64,000 bases of DNA from Nematopogon swammerdamellus (lineage: Eukaryota > Arthropoda > Insecta > Lepidoptera > Adelidae), in assembly GCA_946902875.1 (NCBI GenBank), contig OX336338.1, forward strand, positions 6,377,971 to 6,441,970, read 5' to 3'. The position numbers and the translations under genes are program-made. The notes beneath the pieces were generated by a model. That model was given only the letters and a program-made list of their open reading frames with translations, was not told the origin of the DNA and searched no databases. Position 1 is the first letter of the stretch. Every line of letters starts with the position of its first letter. This document shows positions 62,526-64,000 of the stretch, piece by piece.

Positions 62526-63464
62526 TATAATTAACAGTGAAATAAAAGGTTGCACGAAGGCAAAATCTGCAATATCGGACTAGTACGCGGGCGAAGCTGC
62601 TGCCTAGTACACTAGTATTAATAACCATAAATTGCATTTACAAAGTCGTTACCTCCACTTTTACACTGTGATGTTGGTTTTTCTTAATTAAATAAACTAT
62701 TAAAGAGGACGTTTCCTTTCCTCCTTAATGCCCGGGTCCCTCGGCGGCGGTAAGCCGCGAATTAAAGAAAGTCTCGTGAAGGAAAACAGCACGAACATTC
62801 TGTTTTCTCTGCTACAACGTACGAAGGACCGCCTTCTCTAAGAGTAGGTGAGCGCCTCACAAAAACCGTACTAAAATTTACAAAAAAAAAAAAAAAAAAC
62901 AAACTGCAAAGATGAATCTTCTCTCGTACTTAGAAAAAGTCTGCCGAAAATAAAAACTTTTAAAATACTTACTGTGAAATTTTTACCGTGTGTCTGGATA
63001 ATAAGATCGTGTGTAACAACTCTAAAATCTTATACGGCACCATAAAACGCCCCGACGGACGCAACAGAATTACGTATTTGCATAAGTGCGTGAATGTGAC
63101 ACAAACTAGTCTGTATTCTTTTCAAATTAAACTATTCGTTCTTTCTCTTCTTCTTCTTTTCAAATTACCGGTGCACAGATAGCATCGATTTCAGAATACG
63201 CGTACTTATCTTCTTGTTGATCTCTGTGTTTCAAGCTGGTGATTTTTGTCATTTTTAGTGGTTATATCTGACATTTTAAATGTGTCATATTAATAGGAAA
63301 TACGTGTGTTGGGAGCACTATCATCGCGAGAGAGCTGCAGCAAATAGAGCTGGTTCTCTTTTCCTTCCTCCTTTGTGTTCTGTATATTTTTATGAAACAG
63401 GAAATAAACGTTATTATATTATTCTACAGCTTTTGCCCGCGGCTTCGCTCGCGTGAAATTCGTA
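62526..63464. other. Spacer, no gene seen
   Basis: AT-rich with a run of about 18 A near 62,882-62,899. Frames are short and without signatures. Confidence 0.3.
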
Positions 63465-63520
63465 TTAAAAAAGAAGAAAGTAAGTAAGCAAGTAAGAATG
63501 AAGGCCGAGCAGCGTTCCTT
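63465..63520 (+). repeat. Single unit of the ~65-bp 'GGCCGAG' repeat
   Basis: GAAGAAAGTAAGTAAGCAAG and GAAGGCCGAGCAGCGTTC match units of the arrays at 46.9 and 51.3 kb. Confidence 0.5.
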
Positions 63521-63824
63521 GCGTTACCTTTAAGTATTACGGCGCGCGGAACAATTAGGTTTGTATGAGAGTCACACCTTAGCGTAACCAGAACTGAATT
63601 TTAGCCTATCCTGTGTCCCGTATAGTAAAATGTGCTTGTACAAAGTTTCATCGAATTCGGATGATCGGTTTAAGAGTTATAAAGGAACATACATACATAC
63701 ATACAGAAAATATTTCAAAAAATCGTCAATTTAGTTTTAAAATCTTCTATAGAGTCTACAAACGCAGTATCTCATAAAACAAAGTAACTTACTCCATGAC
63801 CATCCCTTAAAGATTTATTATTAG

Positions 63825-63825
<1 letters not shown>

Positions 63826-63856
<31 letters not shown>

Positions 63857-63902
63857 TGATTGATGATTTATACGATTTATTGATGATTGATTGATGATTG
63901 AT
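63826..63902. repeat. (TA)n and TGAT microsatellite
   Basis: (TA)n at about 63,826-63,856 followed by repeated TTGATGATTGAT units to about 63,902. Confidence 0.9.
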
Positions 63903-63939
63903 TCCATGATAGGTACCGTGTGGAGCTGTTACTTAAAAA

Positions 63940-64000
63940 GAATAGCCACACTGCATTTCTCCCCGTGCATGTCGTAAAATGCGACTAAGGGATAAGGACA
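63940..64000 (-). repeat. Edge fragment of the (CATA)n-headed dispersed repeat
   Basis: CTCCCCGTGCATGTCGTAAA and GCGACTAAGGGATAAGGACA are the reverse complement of 36,815-36,865. The repeat continues beyond the window. Confidence 0.6.

Overview
The window looks like nuclear DNA of an insect, most likely a moth or butterfly. It is AT-rich, its genes are split by GT-AG introns, and it is crowded with short interspersed repeats and transposon remnants of kinds I associate with lepidopteran genomes (tRNA-headed SINEs, (CAT)n-linked RTE tails, a 'CCGGCCAAGTGCGAG / TTAGTAATAGGGTCCCGT' family). There is no operon structure, bacterial gene or CRISPR array.

Host genes are few. At the left edge, on the minus strand, lies the first coding exon of a glycerol kinase (1167-1409), whose remaining exons must lie off the window. 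The main gene is a cytochrome P450 of the CYP2 clan (CYP303/305-like) on the minus strand. I assembled it from eight exons over 35,486-50,202. All splice phases match, the product is 485 residues, and the P450 landmarks are present. Its introns are full of repeats. On the plus strand, a CpG-rich block at 57.3-58.1 kb carries the first coding exon of a secreted or membrane protein (57,636-57,739), which continues off the right edge. Weaker candidates are an unknown coding-like exon at 7923-8151 and a possible first exon at about 33.0 kb.

Two large retroelements dominate. (1) 8702-14487, minus strand: a complete-looking DIRS-type tyrosine-recombinase retrotransposon with Gag, RT/RNase H/methyltransferase-like and recombinase frames. 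It has 174-bp perfectly matched inverted terminal repeats and an internal complementary region that carries the joined copy of both termini. It sits inside a non-autonomous hAT element (8159-14819, 8-bp TSD GCTAAGAC), which itself landed at the splice acceptor of the candidate exon at 7923-8151. (2) 21,373-30,568, minus strand: a Ty3/gypsy errantivirus-type element with 309-bp LTRs differing at one base, a 4-bp TSD, a tRNA-Leu-type primer site, intact gag, pol and env frames, and a TTTAAAC slippery heptamer at the gag-pol junction.

The rest is a graveyard of elements. There are three copies (3.6, 20.0 and 53.5-55.3 kb) of a non-LTR family with a PD-(D/E)XK nuclease tail of the R2-like type, plus RTE and CR1-like RT remnants and an IS630/mariner-like transposase relic. 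At least five MITEs have clear inverted repeats, and there are two SINE groups with different tRNA heads. Palindromic arrays of a roughly 65-bp repeat occur at 35.8, 46.9 and 51.3 kb.
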